A stretch of 64,000 bases of DNA from Bacillota bacterium (GCA_015059335.1 SVAP01000001.1:194413-258412), one strand, 5' to 3'. Counted from the first letter of the stretch, positions 26,223 to 34,856 are shown. Notes: generated from the sequence alone by a model not told the origin. Numbers and translations are program-made.

Positions 26223-26515
26223 TCATACATCTAAAAAATCATAATTTTCTAATTTAGTAATAAGAGTTGATAGCCTACCTCTACAATCCCTTACATTAGC
26301 TCTTTTTTGGAAAGAGTCACCTAATAAATCCGTTTGCGATAGTTTATATTCTTTAACTAATTTTTCATCTATTTTAAATTCATTATCAAGAAAATTACCA
26401 TTTTTTTGTCTAAACATATATGCTATTTGATTATAAGCTGCGTCCGTCATTAATATTTCTAAACTTAAATCTAATTCTTTTGCTATCTTTCTTAAACTTA
26501 GACGGCACCAACAGA
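26223..26515 (-). pseudogene. C-terminal gene fragment in opposite orientation
   Basis: The minus strand holds about 95 codons without a credible start at the junction: RLSLRKIAKELDLSLEILMT, then DAAYNQIAYMFRQKNGNFLD and a normal C-terminus ending NYDFLDV-stop at 26223. Composition is like a real soluble protein. Its 5' part is missing at about 26515, where sequence of another gene begins on plus. Family not recognised. Confidence 0.4.
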
Positions 26516-26710
26516 ATATGGAAAGACAAGCAAATTAATCTAGTGGATAAATTAATATATTTAACAGTTTACTCGAAAGGATTTGATAAGATTGTAGATA
26601 CAAATAGTAAGATTTATTTTAAAACAGGTGTAGAATATAAAACTATAATTGATAACAACAATAAAGGTAAAAATAATAATCAAGATGTGTCATTTGTAAC
26701 AAAAGAGTAG
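26512..26710 (+). pseudogene. C-terminal gene fragment
   Basis: From about 26512 a plus frame resumes (GTNRIWKDKQINLVDKLIYL, then TVYSKGFDKIVDTNSKIYFK) and ends at TAG 26708-26710. Upstream of 26512 the same frame is only the shadow of the minus fragment, so the true N-terminus is lost. It may be the tail of the gene whose start is at 26023; AAAGAC occurs at both break points. Confidence 0.35.
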
Positions 26711-26890
26711 AAAATCTTTCTTAGTCATTTCACAACCTTCTTTCTGAGGTAAGCACCCAACTGTTAAAATATTCCCATATACATAATAACACAAATTAAC
26801 TCTCAAAACGATAACTTTTAATTAACTTTTGTAAAATTTGAAAAACTATTAAATTTGTAGTAAAATATAAACGAATTACAGGTGATTAGT
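26711..26890 (+). promoter_or_regulatory. Intergenic region with tsaD promoter
   Basis: TTGAAA (26838-26843), 17 bp, TAAAAT (26861-26866), then AGGTGAT and the tsaD ATG. The rest of the stretch shows nothing else I can support. Confidence 0.62.
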
Positions 26891-27907
26891 ATGAAAAGTA
26901 AAGTTATTTTAGCAATTGAATCTAGTTGTGATGAAACAAGTATGAGTATAGTAAAAGATGGTCATATAGAATTATCAACAGTTACATTATCTCAAATAGA
27001 TATACATACATTATATGGTGGAGTAGTACCAGAAATAGCGTCAAGAAACCATATAGAAAATATAACTATAGTGTTAGATGAATGTTTAAAAAAAGCTAAT
27101 ATGAAAATAGAAGATATAGATGCAGTTGGAGTAACATATGGTCCAGGATTATCAGGATCATTATTAGTAGGATTACAATGTGCGAAAACATTGGCATATC
27201 TATATAATAAGCCATTAATACCAGTTCATCATATTGCGGGACATATATATGCTAATAGATTAGTTGGGGAGTTTAAATTTCCGTTACTTGCATTAGTTGT
27301 TAGTGGTGGTCATACTGATATAATTCTTATGAAAGAAGATTATTCATTTGAAAGACTAGGTGGTACATTAGATGATGCAATTGGGGAAGCATACGATAAG
27401 GTAGCGCGTGTTATTGATTTACCATATCCAGGTGGACCTAGAATAGATAAACTTGCATCAATTGGAAAACACACATATAACTTACCAACTCCAATGGATG
27501 ATGATAGTTTTAATTTTAGTTTTAGTGGTATTAAAAGTGCGGTTATAAATTTAGTTCATAATGAAAAACAAAGAGGTAACGAAATAAACAAAGAAGATTT
27601 AGCTTGTTCATTCCAAGAAACTGTAGTAAATCTAGTTTCTAAAAAAGCTATGCATGCAATTAAAGAAAATAATATAAAACAATTAATTGTAGCAGGTGGG
27701 GTAGCAGCTAATAATGGACTTAGAAATAAACTTAAAAATCTATGTGAAGAAAACGATGTAGAGTTGTTAATCCCACCAATTTCATATTGTACAGATAATG
27801 CAACTATGATAGGGTGTGCGGCATACTATGCATTACAAAAAGGTAAAACTTCAGACTTAAAACTTAATGCGAAACCAGTAGAATCATTAAAAGAATATCT
27901 TAATTGA
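26891..27907 (+). CDS. tsaD: tRNA N6-adenosine threonylcarbamoyltransferase TsaD
   Basis: TsaD catalyses the last step of t6A37 formation with TsaB/TsaE. From the ATG at 26891 (AGGTGAT upstream) it has 338 residues with all hallmarks: AIESSCDETSMSIV at the N-terminus, VTYGPGLSGSLLVG, the iron-binding HxxxH (PVHHIAGHIYAN), VVSGGHTDI, GEAYDKVAR, FSGIKSAV and the C-terminal VAGGVAANNGLR. It lies 4.6 kb from tsaEB, separated by the ATPase and gene-fragment region. Confidence 0.95.
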   Translation: MKSKVILAIESSCDETSMSIVKDGHIELSTVTLSQIDIHTLYGGVVPEIASRNHIENITIVLDECLKKANMKIEDIDAVGVTYGPGLSGSLLVGLQCAKTLAYLYNKPLIPVHHIAGHIYANRLVGEFKFPLLALVVSGGHTDIILMKEDYSFERLGGTLDDAIGEAYDKVARVIDLPYPGGPRIDKLASIGKHTYNLPTPMDDDSFNFSFSGIKSAVINLVHNEKQRGNEINKEDLACSFQETVVNLVSKKAMHAIKENNIKQLIVAGGVAANNGLRNKLKNLCEENDVELLIPPISYCTDNATMIGCAAYYALQKGKTSDLKLNAKPVESLKEYLN

Positions 27908-27962
27908 TATTTTTTTATTGCATTTTATTTTTTTATGATATACTATATAGTAGGTGTTAGAA

Positions 27963-28544
27963 ATGAAAAAGAAAAATAAGATAATTATAATTATTTTAAT
28001 AATATTAACTGTTATAACAATGTTAGGGTTAATAATATATAATTTTTATAAAGGATATAAAGAAGATAAAATTAAAACACAAAACAAAATAATAAAAATC
28101 AACGAGAACTATACTAATTTTAATTATTATTTAAATGAATTTAATAATCAAAGAACAACTATATATAGTGAAATCTTTGAGGATAAATATTATAGTGATT
28201 TTAACAACAATATTAATAATTGGAATACACTAATGAGTAGTTATAATGATTTAATTAAGAAAATAGATAACGAATCTAAATATTTAAAAGAAAACTGTAT
28301 TAATTCAAAAATTTATCACATTGAAATAACACCAAAGTGTAGTTCATTTGTTGATAATTTAGAAATGATGATAAATTTATATATATCAGATGTTAATGTA
28401 TATAATGAGAATATTAATACATATAATGCATGGGTCTTAGAAAATCCAGAAGAATCATATAATGTTATAGACAATTTTATTAATAAGGATTATACTGTAT
28501 ATGTAGACTTTAATAATGACGGGGTATTTTTAGGAAAAGAATAA
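27963..28544 (+). CDS. Membrane-anchored extracellular protein, unknown
   Basis: The ATG at 27963 after TAGGTG gives 193 residues. One N-terminal transmembrane helix (residues about 7-27, IIIIILIILTVITMLGLII) anchors a roughly 165-residue outside domain rich in Asn, Tyr and charged residues and predicted helical; two cysteines (NCINS and KCSSF) could form a disulfide. Not recognised. It is followed after 13 nt by the phosphodiester glycosidase gene, suggesting a shared cell-surface role. Confidence 0.65.
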   Translation: MKKKNKIIIIILIILTVITMLGLIIYNFYKGYKEDKIKTQNKIIKINENYTNFNYYLNEFNNQRTTIYSEIFEDKYYSDFNNNINNWNTLMSSYNDLIKKIDNESKYLKENCINSKIYHIEITPKCSSFVDNLEMMINLYISDVNVYNENINTYNAWVLENPEESYNVIDNFINKDYTVYVDFNNDGVFLGKE

Positions 28545-28557
28545 AAGGTGAGTATTA

Positions 28558-29820
28558 ATGGCGTATAACAATTTCAAAACTGAAATTATAAAGGATCTTG
28601 TAGATAATATAAAAAATGAAATACAAAAACAAAAATTAAAAAAGTTTGAGGAAGACACAAATCCAAAAAAAGATATTAAAAAAAATGATAAAAAATCAAA
28701 AAAAAATTCTAAAACAAAAAAGAAAACAACAAACAAAAAAAACAGTAAAAATAAAATAGCTAAAGAAACAAAAAAGAAAAATATTAAAAAGAGCGAAAAA
28801 AAATTATCGTTAACTAAAAAAATATTAATAATCACATCATTAGTATTTGTTACACTAACAGGTGGAGGATTATTTTTATTGTATGGACCATGGTCATATT
28901 TTAGAGAACTTTTAATAACTACAGCAATGACTACATTACATCACCAATATTTGGCTACATGGTTTTATGATGATGAGACTATAAAAGAAGTATTAGAAAA
29001 AAATAAAGTAGTAAATTCAAATGATGTAAGTGATTTAAATCAAATTACCATAAAAAAATTTAATAAAAATTTTAAAAATTATGCAAATAAATATGAAGAA
29101 CAAATATTAAAGAAGAATAATGATAGTGATCAATATAAGTTAATAGAGGTTAATGGCGCAACATATAAGGGATACTTAGTTGCTGCGTATGATCCATCAA
29201 AAATTGAGATTGTTCATTCAAAATATTTAGGAAATCAAGGACAACTTATTACTACTATGGCTAAGGATAATGATGCATTAGTCGCTATAAATGGTGGTGG
29301 ATTTTATGATCCTGATTGGAAGAGCCAAGGTGGTATTCCTAGTGGTTTAACTATAAATAATGGTGAAGTTTTATATGATTTTAAATCTGGTGGTGCGGGT
29401 GAATTAATCGGTTTTACAAAGGATAATAAACTATTACTTGGATATATGACTGTTGAACAAGCAAGAAAGAATAATATAGAGGATGCTATAGAATTTGGAC
29501 CATATTTAATTATTAATGGAAGAAGAACAACAATATATGGAAATGGTGGATGGGGATATGGCCCTAGAACAGTAATTGGTCAAAGAAAAGATGGAATAGT
29601 TTTAATGCTAGTAATTGATGGAAGAAGAGCACATAGTATTGGAGCTAGTATAAAGGATATTCAAGACATAATGGTTAATTATGGTGCTTATAATGCTGCT
29701 AATTTAGACGGTGGATCATCATCTACTTTAGTAATTGAAAACAAAGTAATAAATAATCCAGTTGCTTCTACACCTAGTGGTATGAGAAATATTCCTAATG
29801 CAATAATATTAAAAAAATAA
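28558..29820 (+). CDS. Phosphodiester glycosidase (NAGPA) family membrane protein
   Basis: This 420-residue protein starts after AAAGGTGAG. Residues about 25-85 are an extreme Lys/Asn low-complexity tract, followed by a single transmembrane helix (about 92-110), so the C-terminal enzyme is extracellular. That domain (about 195-420) shows NAGPA motifs: ALVAINGGGFYDPDW, GPYLIINGRRT, GPRTVIGQRKDGI and the signature YNAANLDGGSSSTLV. Family members cleave GlcNAc-1-P diesters; in Gram-positives they are linked to wall or exopolysaccharide turnover. The Lys-rich cytosolic tail is unusual and may bind nucleic acid or acidic lipid. Confidence 0.85.
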   Translation: MAYNNFKTEIIKDLVDNIKNEIQKQKLKKFEEDTNPKKDIKKNDKKSKKNSKTKKKTTNKKNSKNKIAKETKKKNIKKSEKKLSLTKKILIITSLVFVTLTGGGLFLLYGPWSYFRELLITTAMTTLHHQYLATWFYDDETIKEVLEKNKVVNSNDVSDLNQITIKKFNKNFKNYANKYEEQILKKNNDSDQYKLIEVNGATYKGYLVAAYDPSKIEIVHSKYLGNQGQLITTMAKDNDALVAINGGGFYDPDWKSQGGIPSGLTINNGEVLYDFKSGGAGELIGFTKDNKLLLGYMTVEQARKNNIEDAIEFGPYLIINGRRTTIYGNGGWGYGPRTVIGQRKDGIVLMLVIDGRRAHSIGASIKDIQDIMVNYGAYNAANLDGGSSSTLVIENKVINNPVASTPSGMRNIPNAIILKK

Positions 29821-29839
29821 GGGTTACTCCCTTATTTTT
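29813..29839. terminator. Bidirectional terminator
   Basis: AAAAATAAGGG and its complement enclose TTACT (29813-29823, 29829-29839) between convergent genes. Confidence 0.8.
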
Positions 29840-30803
29840 ATTTTGAATTCATTAGGTTATCCATGTATGATTCATATTGTTTTTTTGTTGCATCATCATG
29901 TATTTCTAATCCAGCTTCTTTTCTTATTTCATATAATGCTTTATGTTTTAATGTTGAATCATTATTTAATTTTTCAGTTACTAAATTATCAATAATTTCA
30001 TCTTTTACTTCTTTTAACTTTGGTTTGTCTTTTTGATCAACTTTTAAAATGATATGATATCCATAAGTTGATTTAACTGGTTCAGTAGAATATTTTCCTA
30101 CTTCAAGTTTAACAACAGCATTTTCAAATTCATCTATCATTTTACCTTTAGAAAAATATCCTAAATTACCACCATCAGCTGCAGAACCTTCATCATCAGA
30201 TAATTCTTTTGCTAAATCTTCAAACTTTTCACCTTTATTTAATCTAACAATAACATCTTTAGCTTTATTTAAAGCTGCTTCTTCAGCAGTAGCTTTTTCT
30301 TCATCAGTGCTGTTATCAGTAGTATCAGGTTTAATTAAAATATGACTTGCTTTAATATCTCCTCTAACACTATTTTCATAATATTTATTTATTTCATCTT
30401 CAGTAATAGTATTTTTAACATAATCTTCAACAGCTAAATTTCTTCTATAATCTAAAGCAATTGTAGCTCTTAAATCATTTTCTGTTAAATTAGATTGTTT
30501 TAAAGCTTGTTGAAATCCTTCTTCACCATATGATTGAATATAATAATCAATTTGCGAATCAACATATTTCTTTAATTCATCATTTTCTTCATATTTTTCT
30601 TCTAAAATAATTTTGTCCATTATTTCAAGAATTTGATCTCTAGCATATGACTCTTTTAATTCTTCATATACATCATTCGCACTAACATTTTTTCCATTTA
30701 CTTGTAAAAATACTTCTTCCCCATTTTTTAATTGTGGAACTTTACCACAACCAGTAACAAATAATAAACCAAAACAAAGCATTAAACCAATTTTCTTATT
30801 CAT
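29838..30803 (-). CDS. prsA: PrsA-like lipoprotein foldase (parvulin PPIase)
   Basis: The 321-residue precursor has a lipoprotein signal with lipobox FVTGC (C19). A helical chaperone-like N-domain (about 30-145) precedes one PpiC parvulin domain (about 151-258) with IKASHILIKP, AKELSDDEGSAADGGNLGYF and STYGYHIILKV, then a C-terminal helical segment. PrsA folds secreted proteins at the outer face of the membrane, here plausibly including sortase substrates and the amidase. Length is typical (about 290-330). Confidence 0.92.
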   Translation of the reverse strand: MNKKIGLMLCFGLLFVTGCGKVPQLKNGEEVFLQVNGKNVSANDVYEELKESYARDQILEIMDKIILEEKYEENDELKKYVDSQIDYYIQSYGEEGFQQALKQSNLTENDLRATIALDYRRNLAVEDYVKNTITEDEINKYYENSVRGDIKASHILIKPDTTDNSTDEEKATAEEAALNKAKDVIVRLNKGEKFEDLAKELSDDEGSAADGGNLGYFSKGKMIDEFENAVVKLEVGKYSTEPVKSTYGYHIILKVDQKDKPKLKEVKDEIIDNLVTEKLNNDSTLKHKALYEIRKEAGLEIHDDATKKQYESYMDNLMNSK

Positions 30804-31189
30804 GTCTATTCTCCTTTCAATGTAACAATATAATCATAACAAAATAAAATAAAAAAAACAATAAAATCACCTAATTCAAATTAAAAAATGCTATAATTGA
30901 ATTGATGATATATCATTTGATTATGATGATATTAAAAAAATTTGTGTTCAAAAAACAAAAAAACATATTCAATAAAAACTTTTACATTTGAAGAAAAGAT
31001 AAAATATTTAAATAAATTAGAGGAACACAACAAATTATTAACTGAACTACATATTAACAGTTATAAATATAAATGTTTAAAATTAAAGTTAGGAAATGCT
31101 AAAATATAGCATTTCTTTTTATATTATTACTCACACTTTTTTCAAATTTGTATAAAATACTGTGAATAAGAAAAAAGGAGGAATGAAAT
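30804..31189. other. Intergenic region with a probable decayed ORF
   Basis: A plus frame without credible start (about 30943-31109) reads KTYSIKTFTFEEKIKYLNKL then EEHNKLLTELHINSYKYKCL and ends just before a good terminator (31093-31120). In-frame and neighbouring-frame stops suggest a remnant. No other feature seen. Confidence 0.35.
31093..31120 (+). terminator. Terminator before the YjcZ-like genes
   Basis: GAAATGCTA/TAGCATTTC perfect 9-bp stem with T5. Confidence 0.75.
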
Positions 31190-31273
31190 ATGGGTCAATC
31201 ATGTGGAACTGGTGCTGCAATCATTTTAGTATTATTTATCTTATTAGTAATCATACTAGGGGCATTTATTTAG
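31190..31273 (+). CDS. YjcZ-family microprotein 1
   Basis: A 27-residue protein with AAGGAGG before its ATG. After a short Gly/Cys head (MGQSCGTGAA) the rest is one hydrophobic helix (IILVLFILLVIILGAFI), the pattern of YjcZ-type sporulation microproteins (xGGGFALIVVLFILLIIVG). Such peptides are found in spores or associated with membranes; function not established. Its neighbour is a second member, 15 nt downstream. Confidence 0.72.
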   Translation: MGQSCGTGAAIILVLFILLVIILGAFI

Positions 31274-31288
31274 TAAGGAGGTGTAACA

Positions 31289-31399
31289 ATGTCTTGTGTT
31301 CAAAATTCATGTGAAGGAAACCATAATAATGGATTCGTAATTATTATTGTTTTATATGTATTATTAGCTATTATACTTGGATCAGCATTCTTTTATTAA
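31289..31399 (+). CDS. YjcZ-family microprotein 2
   Basis: A 36-residue protein behind TAAGGAGGTG. The head MSCVQNSCEGNHNNG carries two cysteines and is followed by a single hydrophobic helix VIIIVLYVLLAIILGSAFFY. The tandem arrangement with the previous ORF and the strong ribosome sites support both as real. Confidence 0.72.
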   Translation: MSCVQNSCEGNHNNGFVIIIVLYVLLAIILGSAFFY

Positions 31400-31414
31400 T
31401 AAAAATATATAAAA

Positions 31415-31450
31415 ATAAAATAATGGGGATTTCTCATTATTTTATTTTTA
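31415..31450 (+). terminator. Terminator of the YjcZ-like pair
   Basis: ATAAAATAATG pairs with 31435-31445 around a 9-nt loop, then T-run. Confidence 0.75.
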
Positions 31451-31511
31451 TATTTAATTGACATAAATCATATAATTAGATTATACTTATATAGTAGTAA
31501 AGGAGATTTAT

Positions 31512-32027
31512 ATGACAGAAGGATTAGTACATTTTTTTATAAATATATTTGGAGGATTAATTAACATGCCTTTTGGAAAAGAAATAATAATATTTGTTGT
31601 TTCTCTTATGCCAATTTTAGAACTTAGAGGAGGATTAATTGCCGCAACATTATTACATGTTAATCCAGTAATTGCTTTTATAATATGTTTAATTGGTAAT
31701 ATGATTCCAATACCATTTATATTATGGGGAATAACTCCATTATTTAATAAATTAAAAACGTTAAAAAAAGTAGACAAGTGGGTTGAAAAATTAGAAAAAA
31801 GAGCACTTAAGAAAAAAGACAAAATAGAAAAAGCAGAATTTTGGGGTCTAATGTTATTTGTTGGTATTCCTTTGCCTGGAACAGGAGCTTGGACCGGATG
31901 TTTAATTGCTGCACTTCTAAATATGAACAAGAAAAAATCTCTATTTGCAGCATGCCTAGGTGTTTTACTTGCAGGATTAATAATGATGATAGTATCATAT
32001 GGAATATTAGGTGGAATTATAAATTAA
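31512..32027 (+). CDS. Small multi-drug export family membrane protein
   Basis: The 171 residues match the Sm_multidrug_ex (COG2426) family: IFVVSLMPILELRGGLIAA, CLIGNMIPIPFILWGI and LFVGIPLPGTGAWTGCLIAA, with four to five membrane helices and a charged loop (KKVDKWVEKLEKRALKKKDK). Despite the name, function is not established; the paired re-entrant PxxxxRGG and PLPGTGAWTG motifs are conserved. AGGAG precedes the ATG. Confidence 0.85.
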   Translation: MTEGLVHFFINIFGGLINMPFGKEIIIFVVSLMPILELRGGLIAATLLHVNPVIAFIICLIGNMIPIPFILWGITPLFNKLKTLKKVDKWVEKLEKRALKKKDKIEKAEFWGLMLFVGIPLPGTGAWTGCLIAALLNMNKKKSLFAACLGVLLAGLIMMIVSYGILGGIIN

Positions 32028-32055
32028 AAAAGTGAATAGTTGCTATTCACTTTTT
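32027..32055. terminator. Bidirectional terminator
   Basis: Perfect 13-bp stem AAAAAGTGAATAG with TTG loop, between convergent genes and overlapping the end of the HIT gene. Confidence 0.85.
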
Positions 32056-32435
32056 AGTTTGTTAAATATTTCTTCAACACTGTTTTTATTATTCATATCA
32101 TAACTATTTTTCCAACCATCATTTTGATATCTTGGAATCAAATGCATATGATAATGCTTTACATCTTGACCTAAATCATTATTTTGTGCAAAAGTCGCAC
32201 CCTCCGCACCAAGTTTTTCTTTGACTAATTCGTACATTTCCTTTTGAATTTTAATAATATGACTCATTGTATCAATATCAATATCAACAATATTTGTATA
32301 ATGTTTTTTAGGTATAATTAACATATGACCATTAGTATTAGGTTCAATATCTAAAAATACTTTTACAATATCATCTTCATAAATAGTATATGATGGTATA
32401 TCTCCATTAATTATTTTACAAAAAATACAATCCAT
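32043..32435 (-). CDS. HIT-family nucleotide-binding hydrolase
   Basis: The start at 32435 follows AGGAG and gives 130 residues. CIFCKIINGDIP at the N-terminus, GHMLIIPKKHY and the histidine triad H94-x-H96-x-H98 (KHYHMHLIPR) identify a HIT protein of the HinT type, which hydrolyses purine nucleoside phosphoramidates such as aminoacyl-adenylates. C3 and C6 match the zinc-site cysteines of many bacterial HIT proteins. Confidence 0.9.
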   Translation of the reverse strand: MDCIFCKIINGDIPSYTIYEDDIVKVFLDIEPNTNGHMLIIPKKHYTNIVDIDIDTMSHIIKIQKEMYELVKEKLGAEGATFAQNNDLGQDVKHYHMHLIPRYQNDGWKNSYDMNNKNSVEEIFNKLKSE

Positions 32436-32470
32436 TTTATCATCTCCTAACTTTATTTTATAAAAAAAAG

Positions 32471-32490
32471 AAAATGCATTCAAGCATTTT
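32471..32490 (-). terminator. Terminator after the GDPD gene
   Basis: AAAATGC/GCATTTT stem with ATTCAA loop. Confidence 0.55.
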
Positions 32491-32533
32491 TCATGAATAC
32501 TATCAAATATCTATTTTAATTATGGTGTATATT

Positions 32534-33337
32534 TTATTTTTTATTCAAATTATTTAAATATTTATAAATTAAATCTGGATAATTAGTAATAATATTTAAT
32601 TCGTTAATCTTACCGTCAACATTTTTAACAAGATTTCTAAATTGTTTGTAATAATCAACTGTCCATATATTGATTATCTTCTTTTTGTATAACTCATTAT
32701 CTAATATGTTTGAATTAATCACATTATCCTTAATTGATATAAAATTAGTTTTAATTTTAATTTTTTCTTCTATATTTGTATCCCAGATTAATATTCCTAA
32801 TTTTAATTTATTATCTATTTTCTTCAAATCTTTGATAATTTTTTTACTAAAACATTGTATTTCAATATTTTTATTTTTATATTTACTAATAATATTATAA
32901 AATTCTTTTAAATCAAATTTATCAAAAGTATTATATTTAATTTCAATTAATAAAATTTTATCTTTAATAATATCTAATACTTCTTCTAGAGTAACAACTT
33001 TATATGTGTATTTTCTAATTTTTTTTAATCTTTTTCTTTGTAATACTCCATCTTTATTAATAAAAGATTTTAATAAACTAATTTTATAATCCGTTTTATT
33101 ATAGTGAAAGTCAATCTTTTTTAATTCTTCTAATGTATAATCATTCACGTTTCCAATATCTTTAGAAATATCACTAATATCTCTATTATGAATTAAAACA
33201 AACTTTTTATCTTTAGTCATTCTAACATCTATTTCAATCCCATCAATATAATCGTATTTAATTGCTTCTTTAATAGAATCCATACTATTTTCTGGATAAA
33301 TAGAGGAAAAACCTCTATGTGCATAAATTTTAGTCAT
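32534..33337 (-). CDS. Glycerophosphodiester phosphodiesterase
   Basis: From the ATG at 33337 (GAGGAAGTG upstream) the protein has 267 residues in a TIM barrel. The catalytic pattern is complete: AHRGFSSIYPENSMDSI (first His-Arg), GIEIDVRMTKD (metal Glu/Asp), LIHNRDISDIS (second His), LIEIKYN and a late NIWTVDYY. It hydrolyses glycerophosphodiesters to glycerol-3-phosphate and an alcohol, recycling phospholipid head groups. No signal peptide, so cytoplasmic. Confidence 0.9.
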   Translation of the reverse strand: MTKIYAHRGFSSIYPENSMDSIKEAIKYDYIDGIEIDVRMTKDKKFVLIHNRDISDISKDIGNVNDYTLEELKKIDFHYNKTDYKISLLKSFINKDGVLQRKRLKKIRKYTYKVVTLEEVLDIIKDKILLIEIKYNTFDKFDLKEFYNIISKYKNKNIEIQCFSKKIIKDLKKIDNKLKLGILIWDTNIEEKIKIKTNFISIKDNVINSNILDNELYKKKIINIWTVDYYKQFRNLVKNVDGKINELNIITNYPDLIYKYLNNLNKK

Positions 33338-33392
33338 TAAACACTTCCTCAATTAATTATATTTTTTATATAAAACTAATTATACATTAAAA

Positions 33393-33833
33393 TTATTTTT
33401 GAATTTTATTTTTTTTTACTTTGGTTAAAGTTTTAACCTCTTTATTACTTTTTGAGCTTGTGTTTTCTTTTTCGATGCCCAATGTTTTTAAAACAGGTTC
33501 CGATAACATTACAGTTAATAATTCAAATGGTATAAAACCTCTAAAACGATATAAATCTTTACTAGTTATATTAAGTTTCATTACAAATAATAGATTATTT
33601 TGCGAATTATATGTGTCACCATGAACATCAAAATATTTATTATAATTAATAAAATTAATTGTTTTATTTCTACTCATATCAAAGCCAAATGTTATCTTTC
33701 TTCTTTTTAGTTCTTCTGAAATAGCATCTTGATATTTATTGATAGTTTTTAAATCAACTCTATCTATACCTTTTTCGTTAAAAAGTGAACATACTGCATT
33801 TCCAACAAGATCTTCTAAATCAATAATCATCAT
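33393..33833 (-). CDS. Unknown soluble protein
   Basis: The chosen ATG at 33833 follows GGGTGAT by 8 nt (a GTG at 33851 is possible) and gives 146 residues. N-terminal MMIIDLEDLVGNAVCSLFNE, a middle with HGDTYNSQNNLLFVMKLNI and a basic tail (TLTKVKKNKIQK) are not a family I know. No membrane segment or signal. Confidence 0.55.
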   Translation of the reverse strand: MMIIDLEDLVGNAVCSLFNEKGIDRVDLKTINKYQDAISEELKRRKITFGFDMSRNKTINFINYNKYFDVHGDTYNSQNNLLFVMKLNITSKDLYRFRGFIPFELLTVMLSEPVLKTLGIEKENTSSKSNKEVKTLTKVKKNKIQK

Positions 33834-33902
33834 ATTAAAATTATCACCCACATAATTATATCACATATACAATTAATAAAAATAAATTTTGTAACAACAA
33901 TA

Positions 33903-33931
33903 TTGATTACCGAACAGATGTTTGATATAAT
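33903..33931 (+). promoter_or_regulatory. dinD promoter with SOS box in its spacer
   Basis: TTGATT (33903-33908), 17 bp, TATAAT (33926-33931). The spacer is filled by the LexA-type box at 33911-33924. Confidence 0.8.
33911..33924. promoter_or_regulatory. LexA/DinR SOS box CGAACAGATGTTTG
   Basis: Matches the Gram-positive SOS box CGAAC-N4-GTTCG with one deviation (GTTTG), between the -35 and -10 of dinD. Confidence 0.82.
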
Positions 33932-33976
33932 AGTGATGAGCAATGAATGGAATCTATGAGAATGGAGGAAATATCT

Positions 33977-34792
33977 ATGAATGAAATTGAAAATTATAAT
34001 GAAAAAATATTTGAAAGTATTAGACATGTTGATAAAAATGGAAATGAATATTGGGAAGCAAGAGAATTAATGTCACTTTTAGAATATAATAAGTGGGAAA
34101 ATTTTCATAAGGTTATTAAAAAGGCAATGATTGCTTGTGAGACTAGTAATAACAGTGTTTCAGATTGCTTTCCTGAAGTCAGGAAGCCAATAATCAGTGG
34201 AAAAGGTAGGGAAAGTTTTATTGTTGACTATAATCTTAATAGATATGCCTGTTATTTAATAGTGCAAAATTCTAATCCAAATAAAAAATCTGTTGCATTA
34301 GGTCAAACTTACTTTGCTGTTCAAACTAGGAAACAAGAATTAACTGAAGCAGAATACAGTAAATTAAACGAAGATGAAAAAAGATTATATAGAAGAAGAC
34401 AAACAAAAGATGGAAATAAACTTTTATACAAAATTGCAAAAGAAAAAGGAGTAAATAATTTTGATAAATTTACTAATGCTGGGTATAAAGGATTATATAA
34501 TGGTGAAACAGCTGATGATATAGCAAAAAGAAAAAATGTAAGATATAGAGAAGACATTTTAGATAAAATGGGAAGTGTTGAATTAGGGGCGAATATATTT
34601 AGAATTACTCAAACAGAAGCCTTATTAGAAAAACAAGAAACACCAAATGAAACAGTCGCAACTAATACACATTTTAAAGTTGGTAAAGCTGTTAGAGAAA
34701 CGATAGAAAAATTAGGTGGTACAATGCCAGAAGATTTACCAACACCTAAGAAATCGATTAAAGAAATAGAAAAAATGAATTATATAAAATAA
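33977..34792 (+). CDS. dinD: DNA-damage-inducible protein D
   Basis: The ATG at 33977 follows GGAGG and gives 271 residues. The N-terminal BRO/KilA-like half (YWEARELMSLLEYNKWENFH, VIKKAMIACETSN) and the C-terminal segment (GANIFRITQTEALL, NTHFKVGKAVRETIEKLGGT MPEDLPTP) are characteristic of DinD. In E. coli DinD is an SOS-induced protein reported to inhibit RecA activity. The LexA-type box in the promoter fits the same control here. RecX at 56361 is another RecA modulator. Confidence 0.9.
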   Translation: MNEIENYNEKIFESIRHVDKNGNEYWEARELMSLLEYNKWENFHKVIKKAMIACETSNNSVSDCFPEVRKPIISGKGRESFIVDYNLNRYACYLIVQNSNPNKKSVALGQTYFAVQTRKQELTEAEYSKLNEDEKRLYRRRQTKDGNKLLYKIAKEKGVNNFDKFTNAGYKGLYNGETADDIAKRKNVRYREDILDKMGSVELGANIFRITQTEALLEKQETPNETVATNTHFKVGKAVRETIEKLGGTMPEDLPTPKKSIKEIEKMNYIK

Positions 34793-34856
34793 CAAGTAAA
34801 TAATGTAAATAGATTGTTTTTATGATGTAATAATAAGTATATAGACGAGGTTGCTT

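Noticed and set aside
26140-26520. Insertion sequence (IS200/IS605 or similar)
   Set aside because: There is one hairpin and fragment boundaries, but no transposase frame, no paired terminal repeats and no clear target duplication.
28530-28835. Phe-rich minus-strand frame
   Set aside because: It is the antisense of the poly-Lys tract of the phosphodiester glycosidase gene, hence its Phe/Leu/Ser bias.
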